A stretch of DNA of 64,000 bases from Gonocerus acuteangulatus (lineage: Eukaryota; Arthropoda; Insecta; Hemiptera; Coreidae): NCBI GenBank assembly GCA_946811695.1, contig OX328123.1:118179602-118243601 (forward strand), written 5' to 3'. A model generated the notes under the pieces. That model did no database searches and was not told the origin of the DNA. It saw only the letters and a program-made list of their open reading frames with translations. How positions within the stretch are numbered: the stretch's first letter is position 1; each line of letters starts with the position of its first letter. Made by a program: the position numbers and the translations under genes. Positions 1-10,162 of the stretch are shown piece after piece.

Positions 1-372
1 ACATTTACAGTTACAATAGCATGGATTAAAGGACATTCAGGTTTATTAGGGAACGAGACAGTTGATTTACTTGCAAAATCAGCTTCAAAGGACACGACAT
101 TACCTATATCATACTGTAAACTTACATCACAGACTATAAAAACAGGGCTAAGAGTCGAATCAATGCGAAAATGGGGCGAACGATGGATGAGCAAAACTAT
201 TGGAAGAAATTGACACAAATTCATACCTACAATACATAACAGACAAAAATTAACACTTAACAACTTTAAAGTAATACAATTTATATGAGGAGATGGACCG
301 ACGAAAATTAATTTATATAAATTTAAACGAACGACTAATAGCACATGTAAATGTGACAATTCAACTGAATAG
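1..372 (+). pseudogene. LINE ORF2 RNase H domain remnant
   Basis: Open from base 1 in frame 1 up to a TGA at 211-213, then continuing in the same frame past another TGA (286-288). The segment WIKGHSGLLGNETVDLLAK carries the His and the last catalytic Asp region of RNase H (H-x-G-x2-GNE-x2-D). It is followed by a conserved linker and a partial Cys knuckle (CKCDNSTE). At least three in-frame stops make it non-functional. It is partial at the window edge, so the catalytic N-terminal half of the domain is not visible. Confidence 0.7.
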
Positions 373-375
373 ACC

Positions 376-415
376 TACCCAGGATAAAACTCATTAATGA
401 GTTTTATCCTGGGTA
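376..415. repeat. 40-bp perfect palindrome
   Basis: The 19-base arm tacccaggataaaactcat is followed by TA and then by its exact reverse complement, so the whole 40 bp is self-complementary with no spacer. The next outward bases (C375, A416) no longer pair, so the edges are sharp. It sits directly after the broken RNase H reading frame, at the left edge of the insert in the LINE. It may be a fold-back junction or a MITE scar. Confidence 0.9.
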
Positions 416-1336
416 AGTATGAAAAAAAAATCTTGAAAATCGTTTTTCACAAATTAATTAGCATAAACTTTAATGAAATGTTTGGACTGTTAGACTTAAA
501 TTTAGGTCCGTCATGCTTAAAATCTTTATTTATGTCCAATTTATACTGAATATATTGGTTGTTGTTTCAATGTTCTAGGATAAACAGCATTGGAGAAATC
601 CGCTTTTCCGCAGAACACTGAAAATCCTTAAAATTGGCATTTTGTTGACACAATCATGGCCGCCAACAACAAAATAAAAATTCAAAAAATATAATAACCA
701 CATTTTTGTGTTCTCAATAAGTGGTAGTTTGAATAGTAAAAAAATAATAAAAATTTAAAATCTTTCAGCAACCCTCCTGGACCACTTGATATGGATTGAC
801 CCATTAAGGACTGACAAACCCGACTTACTACTTACATATTTTAAGGAATTTGATGCATTTATTAAATATTTGGACATTAAAACATTCCAAGACATCATCG
901 GATTGTACACATACACTGGGACAAAAAAGTCTGAAAACACCTGCTGACGTTTTACTCTTCCCCTGTCTCAAATAGGATATTTCTCATAATGAAACTTACG
1001 TTACACAAGAAACATTAACCTTTTATTATAACAAAATATAATGTAGTTTCATGGAATCATAGTCAATAGGAAACGAAATGACCAAAAACTCGTGCGAAAA
1101 AAGTTTGGAAACAGTACTAACTTAAGTATTATAAGAACATATTTTCTAGCGATTAGAAGTTTGTAGGACCTTTTTTACTTCTTGTAACTTCCTAAAAACC
1201 CTATTTCATGGATCCTACCAGATTTTGCTTTACTTCTGTAGCATTCTTCTCCTATTCTTCCAGTAATGCTATGATTACTCATTCTTTATTATTCATTATT
1301 CCGATGAGACTTCGCTTAGGAAAGTTTTCTAAACCA
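416..1336. other. Unassigned insert within the LINE
   Basis: About 0.9 kb of AT-rich DNA between the two LINE ORF parts. I see no coding similarity, terminal repeats or target duplication that define it. The short open frames here (for example 755-940 minus) have no recognisable domain. Confidence 0.4.
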
Positions 1337-1463
1337 CTACTATCTTATGGAGCGACAAGACAGACAGCTGATTGCGAGAAATCTAGCAATTCCACATGAC
1401 TTACACGACTTAATAGCCGAAAATAGCCCATACATTAACCTCATGCTGACTCACCTAAAGTAA
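1337..1463 (+). pseudogene. LINE ORF2 C-terminal tail
   Basis: In the frame starting with GAG at 1350, the sequence reads ERQDRQLIARNLAIPHDL and on to INLMLTHLK, then TAA at 1461-1463. This is the typical end of RNase H-type LINE ORF2 proteins (R-x2-L followed by a helix ending in a FLK-like tail). It resembles the ends at 22806-23486 and 52368-52937 in this window. About a dozen residues of the Cys-His knuckle are missing between this part and the part ending near 372. Confidence 0.6.
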
Positions 1464-1741
1464 ATTACCTTATGCATATTCAAAAACATAGCTCCAAAAT
1501 AACCATTATCACCCACCATTTTCTTCCCTTTCTCCTATTTTGTTTAATGATTTTATTAATCTATTATATTACGATTTGTGGAATTCATTGTTATATTATT
1601 CATGTTTGATAAAATATACTGATGTATAATATCACGATTTCTATAATGTATTAATATATTGCATCATATGTGTAATGCATTTATATACAACATTTTTAAA
1701 AGATACTTTGTAGTATCAGTATATGATAAATAAATAAATAA

Positions 1742-2222
1742 TGCCATCATTTTATGCAATACTAAACACCTTTCTCAATGGAGCGAACATTCTCAACTTA
1801 CTCGCCCCTTAAATTTACCAGGTGCCGGAGGAGTTTTAATTTGAGTCTATAAGGGGAATGTTCGTCACGGAAGAGTGGCTTGGTTGATAATGAATTCTCT
1901 TTGAAGAAGATGAGGGCAGCGAATATGAAAGATGTTAATTCATTCTAGTGAGCTGGGAAATCCCCCAAATGTGGTCCTTTGTGAAAGAGGTTCCCAGTTC
2001 ATATTATTCAAATTTATATTAAACTATTTTTATTTATGAGAGTCTTCAGAATGACGGCTCGGCTGTTTCAATTGAAAACTTTTCAGCTGAAGAAAAGATT
2101 TTTTTCTTTGTTACTTTTTAAGAAATGTATGCATAAATTGTCTAAGCCCATTGGCTTTCATTTAATGAATGATATTTATTCATTCAACGAAAGTTTAGTT
2201 TGAAACATTGTATTTTATCCAT

Positions 2223-2224
<2 letters not shown>
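1742..2224. other. No feature recognised
   Basis: Between the LINE tail and the TA tract there is mixed AT-rich sequence with one slightly GC-richer patch (1780-1990). No ORF or repeat family was recognised. Confidence 0.4.

Positions 2225-2297
<73 letters not shown>
2225..2297. repeat. (TA)n microsatellite
   Basis: Uninterrupted TA dinucleotide run of about 70 bp. Confidence 0.97.
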
Positions 2298-2300
<3 letters not shown>

Positions 2301-2512
2301 CCATCCCTTATAACTTACTTTCTATTTATTTATTTGTGCACCACAGCTCTTAAACATAGTATCTAATAGATGAAAATAATAACATGGAAATCATATATAA
2401 AGTAATTAGATAGGTCTATTTTTGACAAAAGAGCTAGTGTAAAAACATTCAAGAAAAGCAAGATAAATAAAAAGTAACATTTTGCTAAATAATTTTTATA
2501 CGTAAATAATCT

Positions 2513-2775
2513 TCTATTATATAAAAATGAATCGCTAAATGTGTTGGTAAGTGCAAATCTCGAGAACAACTGAACTGATTTCGCTAATTCTTTTTTTATA
2601 ATATTCCTTGAACTACAAGGATGGTTCTTACGGAGAGAAAAATTAAAAGAAATTTCTGAAAAAGTGTAAAAACAACACTTTTCGGGTCTTTTCCACTTCC
2701 TTGACGCAAATTCATTTTTAAATAAAAACATATGTTCTCAATTATAATATTTTTAACAGTTAACGTATTTGTATA
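2513..2775 (+). mobile_element. Helitron 5'-end fragment
   Basis: Begins with TCTATTATATAAAAATGAAT, the same 5' terminus as the longer Helitron starting at 2776. The two agree for roughly 47 bp and then diverge. The TC start fits Helitrons. The adjacent copy begins exactly where this fragment stops, so it is either truncated or was the target of the second insertion. Confidence 0.6.
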
Positions 2776-2865
2776 TCTATTATATAAAAATGAATCGCTA
2801 AATGTGTTGGTAAGCGCAAATCTTGACTACAGCAAATAACTACAACAGTAATAATAAGAACATGT

Positions 2866-3083
2866 GGAGGCCCGGTGGCCGTGAGTGTTAAGGCGTGATC
2901 ACTTAACACTCCGTGCCAAAGGTCGTGGGTTCGATTCTCATTAGGGGTGGTGGTTTTTCTTTTAAAAAAAGAAAAGGAATCACCCCTATCCTGGCCAGAA
3001 AAGCGTGGTAACCTATAGATAACCCGCCCTAAAATTCTCAGTTAATAGTAATGGACGTTAAAATTTAAATAAATAAGAAGATG
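2866..3083 (+). mobile_element. tRNA-derived SINE inside the Helitron
   Basis: Has a tRNA-like head with an A-box-like stretch (about 2876-2893) and a near-perfect B box, ggttcgattct at 2928-2938. An unrelated body follows and ends in an AAATAAATAAG-type tail. No functional tRNA fold is present. Its head differs from the Glu-type SINEs at 4284 and 23826, so it is a separate SINE family. Confidence 0.65.
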
Positions 3084-3507
3084 TAATCACTAGGTGACAA
3101 TAGAATTCTCATGTTAATAAAGCAATTTCAATTAATTTATATTTGCGTTAACGAAGTAAAAAAGACCCAACTTTTCTATATTCCTTTACAAAAGATTCGT
3201 AATAATACTTAAAGGTCAATTTGAACTTTAATACCATACCATAAAGTTTAAGTGTTAGTGGAGGGGTTCTGAGAAGGCAAAACAATTAAGTGACGTTAGT
3301 ATCGTATAAATATTAATCGCAATATTTGTCAATATTTATAAGATGGTAACATTACTCAAAAACAAATTGTCTATGGTAAAATGTAAATTGTCTGTGGTAA
3401 AATGTCACTTGACGTGTAAACGTCTCTTTGCTGTGCATCTATAATATTACTAAATCTAAAAGCCACAAATTTCTATAAAACTACAAAAGTGTTGTGACTT
3501 ACTTAAT

Positions 3508-3648
3508 ATGCCTCCTATAAGGCGGCGGGCAAATGTAGGGAGAACAACCCGAAATGCAACGACTCAAATTAATTATCAATCTAATCGTACTGCCGAGGAA
3601 CTTGAAGATCGCAATGAACGTAAAAGAATTCGGTTAAGACCACCGTGA
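3508..3648 (+). pseudogene. Helitron Rep/helicase, N-terminal remnant
   Basis: A 46-codon frame starts MPPIRRRANVGRTTRNATTQ and continues with a Glu/Arg-rich stretch before a TGA. This basic MPP-x-RRR opening is the N-terminus commonly seen in insect Helitron-encoded Rep/helicase proteins (established family feature, recalled). The Rep catalytic HUH region and everything up to the helicase tail are missing. Confidence 0.65.
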
Positions 3649-3717
3649 AGCGCGACATTCCACTAATAATGGTGCAAGTTTGAATTGAGCAGCTGTTTGA
3701 CTATAAACAAATCCCAG

Positions 3718-3840
3718 GCGCAGTCATTAAGTGTTTGTGGTATTAATCTAGAAAATCCATGTTTCTCACATGGTCAATTGTATGTGCCCTGTTCCCGTGT
3801 TGGAAAACCATATGCTCTGTTTGTTTACGCGCCAGGTTAA
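3718..3840 (+). pseudogene. Helitron Pif1-type helicase, C-terminal remnant
   Basis: A 40-residue stretch ends at TAA 3838-3840. It contains FSHGQLYVPCSRVGKPYALF, matching the final helicase motif of Helitron/Pif1 enzymes (FSHGQLYVA-SR-x3-P). This motif lies near the very C-terminus in intact elements, so together with the N-terminal remnant it shows a precise internal deletion of the rest. One residue differs from the usual Ala in the YVA motif (Pro here). Confidence 0.75.
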
Positions 3841-4283
3841 TCAAACAAAAAATATCGTGTACCATAAAGTACTAAAATAAAAATGAAACTTAATCTAGAA
3901 TAGGTAAGTAAAAATAAAATGAAATATATTAAGTAGGTATCATAATAAGAAATCTGAAATTGTAATTTTCATTGTGATTTTTTTGTGACTATTAAAAGAA
4001 TTGTTTTATAATTTTTATTTTCTGACATAATGTTGACTTATTAGCATTATTTTTTTATCTTACTAGCTGATCTGGTGTCACGAATAGCAGAATAAGTATT
4101 AAAAAATATTTAAAAATCGACTGTTAGGCGGTACGAAGTTCGCCGGGTCAGCTAGTATATTATATAAATGTTTTAATGACCTCATTCTTGAGATACTTTT
4201 TAGGTAGTTATGAGGTTTCTATTTCCATTTCAATTTTGTGTATATTTTCTTAAATTATTAAAAAATTCGTACATTAACGAACG

Positions 4284-4442
4284 GGGGTCTCCCGTGGTCT
4301 AATGGCTAGGGCCTTGGATTCATAAGCGGAAGATGGAGCGATTCCCAACCTCCGGCAGGAATTTTGTCATCCCACGGCTCGCTGGTAAAATTCCTAGCTG
4401 CACCCTGGATGTCGGCGCTAATGACCTAGATGTAGATGCGCC

Positions 4443-4490
<48 letters not shown>
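4284..4490 (+). mobile_element. tRNA(Glu)-like SINE with long A tail and target duplication
   Basis: The head cccgtggtctaatggctagg resembles a tRNA-Glu A-box region. The B box is degraded. A body of about 100 bp leads into a 46-A tail (4445-4490). The 9-bp sequence taacgaacg flanks it on both sides (4275-4283 and 4491-4499), a target-site duplication. The intact tail and exact duplication suggest a young insertion. The same family is at 23826-24006. Confidence 0.85.
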
Positions 4491-4492
<2 letters not shown>

Positions 4493-4514
4493 ACGAACGA
4501 CAATAATCCAGCTA

Positions 4515-4655
4515 GAAATCAGAGGGGACAGGGAAATTCCATGACATAACTTTTAGGCCCCTGAAATGAGAACAATCTATGCTTCAGGTGGGACTCGAAA
4601 CCCCATCTCCCGCATGAGAATTCAGGAGCTTAGCCACTAGACCACGGGTATACCT
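4515..4655 (-). mobile_element. tRNA-derived SINE, minus strand
   Basis: On the minus strand it reads cccgtggtctagtggctaag (A-box region), then ggtttcgagtccc (B box), then a body containing a CTCATTTCA motif. The same body motif is in the minus-strand SINE at 7553-7725. It lies next to the plus-strand SINE at 4284. Confidence 0.65.
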
Positions 4656-4689
4656 ACCCGGATTGGTCTTTTTTTTTCTTTTTGTTTCT

Positions 4690-4880
4690 TTCTTTTTTAA
4701 GTTAAACGGCGTATAACTCTTGGGCTATTAAACTACATGCCTAATCTACAGGTTGCCACCCTTTTATAAAGTCAACAGCTCGTGGTCGGTCTCTCATTTA
4801 GGCCACACCCGACTTACTTAGGTGATCAACAGGAACCGAAGCGTTCATCGTGCCTATGGCCGTTGGCTTGATCTGTTATT
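4690..4880 (-). repeat. Probable SINE body fragment
   Basis: Contains gggctattaaactacatgcc and aggttgccaccc, similar to parts of the sequence near 7560-7610 (ggctattagc...ggttaccaccc) and to a short stretch at 59930-59965 (gggctatcaacaggttgcca). I infer a shared repeat family in reverse orientation. Boundaries are uncertain. Confidence 0.35.
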
Positions 4881-5858
4881 ATTATTTTTATTGTTGTTGT
4901 TTGATTATTTTGTTCTTCTGGACTAAGTAATTGTTTTTTCTTCCTTTCTTTCCTTCTCATTAGTCGTTTTAATTTTCTGCATCCAATTAGTATTTATTTT
5001 TATTTCTATGTAGTTATCATTAATTGTTGTGCAATATATGCCCAGACACCATGAATTATAATTTATACTTATACATTATACAGTAAATTCATTCATTCAT
5101 TCGAATTAAGCTTCAAAATCACAGAGATTTAACATTGGAAGGATGGTATTATTATTTTAAGATTTAATTTTAATATTTATTGTTTGATTTATTAATAATT
5201 GAATTACTAATATCAATTTTAAATAGAAAATCATAAGATATGCAATACATAGGGGATGTTGGGTTGGAAAACAGTATTTCGTTTCGGTATAGAAGAAAAT
5301 TATGAGCATTATATGCAATTTATTGTCTTTTTTTACCCCTGCAATACTTATTGTAATTGTGCAAATAAGTACCAAAGTTTATCTGTACGATTTATGATTT
5401 TGTATCATAAGAAGTCGTTTTGCAGTGTCGTTAAAATGCTCGTAGATAAAATGTAGTCAGGATGCTGTAGAGGTACTTAACCATCGGATTGAGGTCCTGA
5501 GGTACGTATCGTAAAACTTTATACATTCCCCAGCTGAAAGCATTTCCTCGTCGCCCTTTACTCGGCAGCAAATTCCCCTTTTTTTACGTCAGGACATCCT
5601 ATAGGAAATCTGTGTGGATTGCGTTTGCCCTTCTAGGGCTCAGAAAATAATCCCTGGATGAAAATAGTTTTTTTTATTTCTGACACTTTACGTGTTATGC
5701 TTACAGTTCGCTTTTATGGAAACCCTTTTTTTACTTTCTAGCAGGCCTTTGCACGTGCAAGTAACACAAGCATTACGAAGAAAATATCCCACTTGATAAA
5801 ACTACATCATTTTAGTGGATTTTTGTATAAAGCATACATCTGGTGTGATTTAGGAAGC
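4881..5858. other. No feature recognised
   Basis: Nearly 1 kb of AT-rich sequence with overlapping short open frames on both strands (around 5157-5456) of low-complexity composition. No domain, repeat or RNA recognised. Confidence 0.4.
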
Positions 5859-5866
5859 CTGTAGTG

Positions 5867-6515
5867 TCGGGATGGGCAATAGTCGATAGTTCAGCACTAT
5901 CGATAGGCCGTTACTATCGGTTAAAATATATATCGATACTATCGATAGTTATTCGATAGTGGCTTCCGCTATTCCTTACATTCTTGTGCTTTAATGTTTT
6001 TGAATTGGATTATCTATTACTTGCAGGATTAGGAATATTTATAAGGTTACACGAAGGTTTAAAACGAAAAACGAATTTATTTAAATTTATAAAAAGCATT
6101 TCCAAAGAATATGATATCAAGAAGCACAAAAAACTATTTTAGTTGTGCTCCTTGAGCCGCATATTACTGGTATGGAAAAACAACTTTTCCGATTTTCTTT
6201 GGCTCAGTCTGTTCCGCTGCTCAGAAATGATTTTTCCAGCGGCTGAAAATACACGTTCTGAGGCGAGCCTGGAACAAAAAGGTATTTCCTGGCTACATTA
6301 TGTAGTTCGTTGTATTCACCAGACGGTTACTTTTCAGGATTTAATTCACCAGACGTGTCAGTATTTAATACCAAAGCCCTCCAGATGATGAGAACTTCAA
6401 TTCTCAAAAAAAGTGTAAAAAAATCTATCGAGAGTTCATGAATATCGATAATAGCTATCGTAAGTCATGAACTATCGATATATCTATAGTAACTATTGAC
6501 TATCGCCCATCCCTA
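5867..6515 (-). mobile_element. hAT transposon, deletion derivative with 8-bp duplication
   Basis: Termini are T(C/A)GGGATGGGC in inverted orientation (5867 and 6515) and are flanked by the exact 8-bp duplication ctgtagtg (5859-5866 and 6516-6523), the hAT hallmark. Both subterminal regions are packed with ATCGATA/TATCGAT motifs, likely transposase binding sites. The remaining coding sequence is the C-terminal dimerisation part of a hAT transposase on the minus strand. At 649 bp it cannot encode a complete enzyme. Confidence 0.88.
6139..6310 (-). pseudogene. hAT transposase C-terminal dimerisation domain remnant
   Basis: The minus strand reads SERVFSAAGKIISEQRNRLS and continues to a TAA (complement of 6139-6141). 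This is the signature hAT dimerisation block (SERVFS-x-AG ... RNRLS). Just upstream, the expected VARKYLFVPGS lies in a different frame, so a frameshift breaks the protein near 6270. The element lacks the N-terminal zinc finger and catalytic core. Confidence 0.82.
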
Positions 6516-6652
6516 CTGTAGTGGATATTCTTAATATTTCGCCTTCATACTTTAACCTTTGGAATGCTGCATTCAATACTCAGGTGCTGTGCGGGGCACG
6601 AGATATTCATTTGGCAAGCGGTGCACGCCTCACTCGTAACAGACGCGACCTA

Positions 6653-6667
6653 TGAGCGCGGTGGCAT

Positions 6668-6720
<53 letters not shown>

Positions 6721-7006
6721 CGTTCGCGCTCTCCCTGGCTTAAAAATGGTCTGATTTTTATGAAATTTGGAAATCTTTCGCCTAATTTCAAATGTCAAGG
6801 TTGATATCCAACAGAATCCAGCCATCGGAACGTGCTTTTTGAGGAAAAATTTGCGCGAAAAAAAATCATTACGCTTACATCGTAGGTGAGGGCCGGTCGA
6901 CCCTGCGTAGGTTCCATTCACAGGTAAGGGTAAACTTATCCTCTGTCCCTCATTCCAAATGACACTAGGGATAAGAACGGAACCACGCTAAGAAGACGCA
7001 GTTCCC
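6653..7006 (-). mobile_element. Helentron-like (DINE/HINE-type) element, family B, shortened copy
   Basis: One end is gagcgcggtggcatcc (6655). Next come a TA tract (6672-6720) and the family-B block (ctggcttaaaaatggtctg ... gcgcgaaaaaaaatc). The other end is ggaaccacgctaagaagacg followed by cagttcc, ending near 7006. Compared with the full copies at 29019 and 58079, most of the part between block and end is missing. Confidence 0.6.
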
Positions 7007-7214
7007 CATTACTCATTAGCTTAGTCCCATTACTGGAGAAAGGAACATGTTGTACACCACATACTATCTAGCGGCGAACAAGGGAAACTACTAAAATAAC
7101 AAGAAATAGCACATGGGTAGCGTTTCAGTTGTATCAGAACATATGGCGGCTTTCTCCGCCCGCACCAGTGCGGAGCAGTAATAAGTGGGTTAAACACCGC
7201 TTTCTCCGAGTGTT

Positions 7215-7448
7215 ATGAATTATTTTATACACATTAGTCAACGTATAAAAACTACACATATTTTAGCACATGAATATTTGAACAAAAAGAAGTTTGAAGG
7301 ACTAATATACCGATGGAAAGATACTAGAACTGACTATATACAAGATGAGTGGTGGTGGAGCTTATGCAACCTAGGAGCTGATATGGCTTTGATGGTGTTT
7401 GTTGCGAGTTTAACTAACCAAGAGCCTTCCAAAGAAATAGACGTATAA
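7215..7448 (+). CDS. Unrecognised ORF, 77 residues
   Basis: ATG-initiated frame with a non-repetitive composition unlike the many low-complexity frames here. It includes a basic segment around residues 25-40, the segment YIQDEWWWSLCNLGADMALM, and a hydrophobic stretch near residues 56-64. I do not recognise a domain. There are no splice, promoter or poly(A) cues beyond general AT-richness. It could be a chance frame or the remnant of an unidentified element or exon. Confidence 0.2.
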   Translation: MNYFIHISQRIKTTHILAHEYLNKKKFEGLIYRWKDTRTDYIQDEWWWSLCNLGADMALMVFVASLTNQEPSKEIDV

Positions 7449-7552
7449 ATTTAAAATGAAGAAAATTTATTAGGATTAGAAAAAATTACTTTCGACTTAA
7501 TGGGATTGCGCTACAGCTTTCGGGATGTTTGATAATAGTTTTTTGCCGATTT

Positions 7553-7725
7553 TTTTAATCGGCTATTAGCACCGAGCGCCTACTGGTTACCACCCTTTCT
7601 AAACATCCATGGTGCTACAGGGAATGATCCCAACAGGTCTTGAAATGAGAAAACTCCATTCTGCAGGTGAAACTCGAACCCACATCTCATCCAAGGCGAT
7701 AGCCACTAGACCAAGAAGAGATTCC
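7553..7725 (-). mobile_element. tRNA-derived SINE, minus strand
   Basis: The minus strand begins cttggtctagtggctatcgc (A-box region) with B box gggttcgagtttc, then a body including tctcatttcaagacc and gggtggtaaccagtaggc. It belongs with the minus-strand SINE at 4515 by its head and CTCATTTCA motif. Confidence 0.65.
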
Positions 7726-8365
7726 GTTTAATAATTGTTTGTTGTTTAATGGATTTAAGAATAATGCTCAGTGTCAAACATGTCTCAGAAGTATGAATGA
7801 ATTTCTGGGTAATATACAATATGTTTTTAAAATTATCAATTAATAATGCTCAAAAAGCGCAAACGCTATTTTAGGAACGTATTATCATTTATGTAAGAGT
7901 TATTTATATTTTTCAATGAGGGATATTTTAATGAAATGTCTCACATATACTATTTCTTTAAATGTGGATGTGAGGTTAATATTACAACCAATTTGATTAC
8001 ACATTAGGTTTTATATTCATGTTCAGAAGACGTTCTGAAAGGGAGATTCCAGTCTTGTAAAAATTCTCATAAAAGCGGCGATGGCTGAATTTAGGACCGA
8101 CAATGGAAATTGTGGGTTGGGTAGGGAGTCGTAAGGGCTCTATCGCGAGATTAGTAGAGACATTTTAAGCATAACATTCATGTAATGAAGGCAGAATTAA
8201 AATAATTTCAGTTGTTTCTTTCCTTTTTGTATTAAAACGATACATCTAAAGGGTGTCCCATTTAATATAGCTGAATTGCATTTATGGTCAACGGGTGTTG
8301 ATATGAGAGGATAATGGAAGAGAAAGAGCTACTCGCTAGAACTGTGCCATCTTAGAGCATTGTTA
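7726..8365. other. Mostly unassigned; one mariner-like end remnant
   Basis: At 8259-8320 the sequence agggtgtcccatttaatat followed by a ggtcaacgggtgttg-like block resembles the terminus of the Tc1/mariner element at 16229 (agggtgtcccaaataagac ... ggtcaaagggttgg). No partner end was found. The rest shows no recognisable feature. Confidence 0.35.
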
Positions 8366-8899
8366 TCCTAAACCAGAGTTGGGCAAACGTTAGCGCGCGC
8401 TAATACCTAATACCTTCCCGCTAATTTAGCGGTACTGATAAGAGCCTGCGCTAACGATTAGCGCATAGCGACGGCAGTGCGCTAATCGCTAATTCATTTA
8501 AAATGTTTAAATATCTTTGTAGCTAACTAGGAGGAATATTGAAGGTGGAATAAAAAAAGTCCGTCACGCAGGAGCTGCATAACTAAGCACTTTCCTCAGA
8601 ATTTGGGTAGTGTAGACTGCTTTCCAGAACAATTTGCTTAAAATATCCTACATAAATAAAATAAAAACGTGAATAGTTCTCATTTTGTAATGAGTAACTG
8701 ATCAATTATTAATTTGCATCCAGAGTTATGTTTACACATGGTACCTACTACACTACGTAATTAATACAAAAATCCTCATATTATCGTATTTTGATCTAAC
8801 GCAGGGACAGGATACAGTCACACTAGTGGTAGAAGGCGCTCCTTGCGGCGGCTTTGTGAACCTACGTCTGCCGGCTTTTCTATTCAAATATATTACAAA

Positions 8900-9530
8900 T
8901 TAAACCCCCGCTTTCCGATTGACCGATTCAGCTCATTTTTACAACACTTCTTTCTCATGAGTTACCCACGACGTATACAGCGTTTCGTTGCAATACAGCA
9001 GAAATTACGACCGGTATGAGTATATTAGGAATTTGGGTCCGGAGTAAACCCCCCCTTCTAATGAACCGATTTAGTTTCTTTTTACAACACATATTTACCT
9101 GTAGATTAACACTACGAATACCGAGTTTCGTCGAAATATACCAAAAATCACGGCTGGTAGTGGCGAATTGGTATTGTGGGTCCGGAGTAAACCCCCCCCC
9201 CTCCTAATGAACCGATTTCGTTTATTTTTACAACACATATTTACCTGTGGATTAGCACTACGAATACCGAGTTTCGTCGAAATATACCATAAATCACGGC
9301 TGGTAGTGGCGAATTGGTATTGTGGGTCCGGAGTAAACCCCCCCTTCTAATGATCCGATTTAGTTCATTTTTATATCTCACTTTTCTCTCTATATTAACA
9401 CTACGAATACCAAGTTTCGTTGAAATATAACAAATATTACGGCTGACATAGTCAAATAAGTGTTTTGGGTTCGGAGTAAACCCCCCCTTCCGGTGGACCG
9501 ACTTTGGTGGTTAACGAACTCGTTCAATCG
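8900..9530 (+). repeat. Tandem repeat array, about 147-bp unit, inside family A
   Basis: Around five diverged units, each containing ggagtaaaccccc, a gaccgattTagtt-like block, a TTTTTACAACAC block and a GTTTCGTYGAAATATA block. The ggtccggagtaaacccc motif recurs near 9036, 9178, 9325 and 9470. The same kind of array is in the second family-A copy (25340-25880). Confidence 0.8.
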
Positions 9531-9603
9531 TTTGCTAATTGAATGCTATATACCAAGTTTCGTGACGAAAAAACAAAAACTCTGGCCGCTATCGTGTTAA
9601 CAG

Positions 9604-9800
<197 letters not shown>

Positions 9801-9925
9801 TAAATTTTAACGGGGGTCATTTTCGGTGTCTACTAGGTAGGATCGATAAAGATTTGAAGAAATTTTTCAAAAATTCCGTCATGAGTCCAACCTCAATAGC
9901 TACTTTCCTTCGGAGGAAAGTGCTA

Positions 9926-9972
9926 AAAGGATATTGGAAGTGTTATTACTAATAACACTTCCAATATCCTTT
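9926..9972. repeat. 47-bp palindrome, centre of the fold-back MITE
   Basis: The 23-base arms (aaaggatattggaagtgtta plus tta, and the exact reverse complement) are separated by one C at 9949. It lies at the symmetry centre of the hAT fold-back element once the Helentron-like insertion is removed. Confidence 0.9.
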
Positions 9973-10162
9973 TTTTATTCCACCTTCAATATTCCTCCTA
10001 GTTAGCTACAAAGATATTTAAACATTTTAAATGAATTAGCGATTAGCGCACTGCCGTCGCTATGCGCTAATCGTTAGCGCAGGCTCTTATCAGTACCGCT
10101 AAATTAGCGGGAAGGTAATAGGTATTAGCGCGCGCTAACGTTTGCCCAACTCTGTCCTAAAC

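Larger units (their letters stand above)
1..1740 (+). mobile_element. RNase H-bearing non-LTR retrotransposon, 5'-truncated and interrupted
   Basis: The 3' end of a LINE whose left part lies outside the window. It comprises an RNase H segment (1-372), an unrelated-looking insert (about 376-1336), the C-terminal end of the same ORF2 (about 1337-1463), an AT-rich 3' UTR, and a short (ataa)n tail at about 1727-1740. RNase H after the reverse transcriptase is known from the I/R1/LOA-type arthropod LINEs; the exact clade is not determinable here. The two coding parts match successive sections of the usual C-terminus (a Cys-rich knuckle, then a helix-rich tail), so I infer one element interrupted by later DNA. 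Confidence 0.65.
2776..4155 (+). mobile_element. Helitron, internally deleted non-autonomous derivative
   Basis: Starts TCTATTATATAAAAATG and ends with a short hairpin (GGCG at 4127-4130 pairing with CGCC at 4141-4144) followed by CTAG at 4152-4155 and a host T. That is the Helitron arrangement of a 3' hairpin just before CTRR. It retains both ends of the Rep/helicase protein (3508-3648 and 3718-3840) but only about 70 bp between them, so nearly the whole enzyme has been deleted. A SINE (2866-3083) lies inside its 5' part. It probably moved, if at all, using another element's enzyme. Confidence 0.78.

Noticed and set aside
4284..4490. Functional tRNA-Glu gene
   Set aside because: The tRNA-like head is degraded, cannot form the acceptor stem, and is joined to a SINE body with A tail; the same holds at 23826 and 2866.
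5157..5456. Overlapping ORFs on both strands
   Set aside because: Low-complexity AT-rich frames, antisense to each other, with no domain or supporting signals.
9016..9350. Two similar small ORFs with shared sequence
   Set aside because: They are translations of the 147-bp tandem units of the Helentron-like element, with no independent support.
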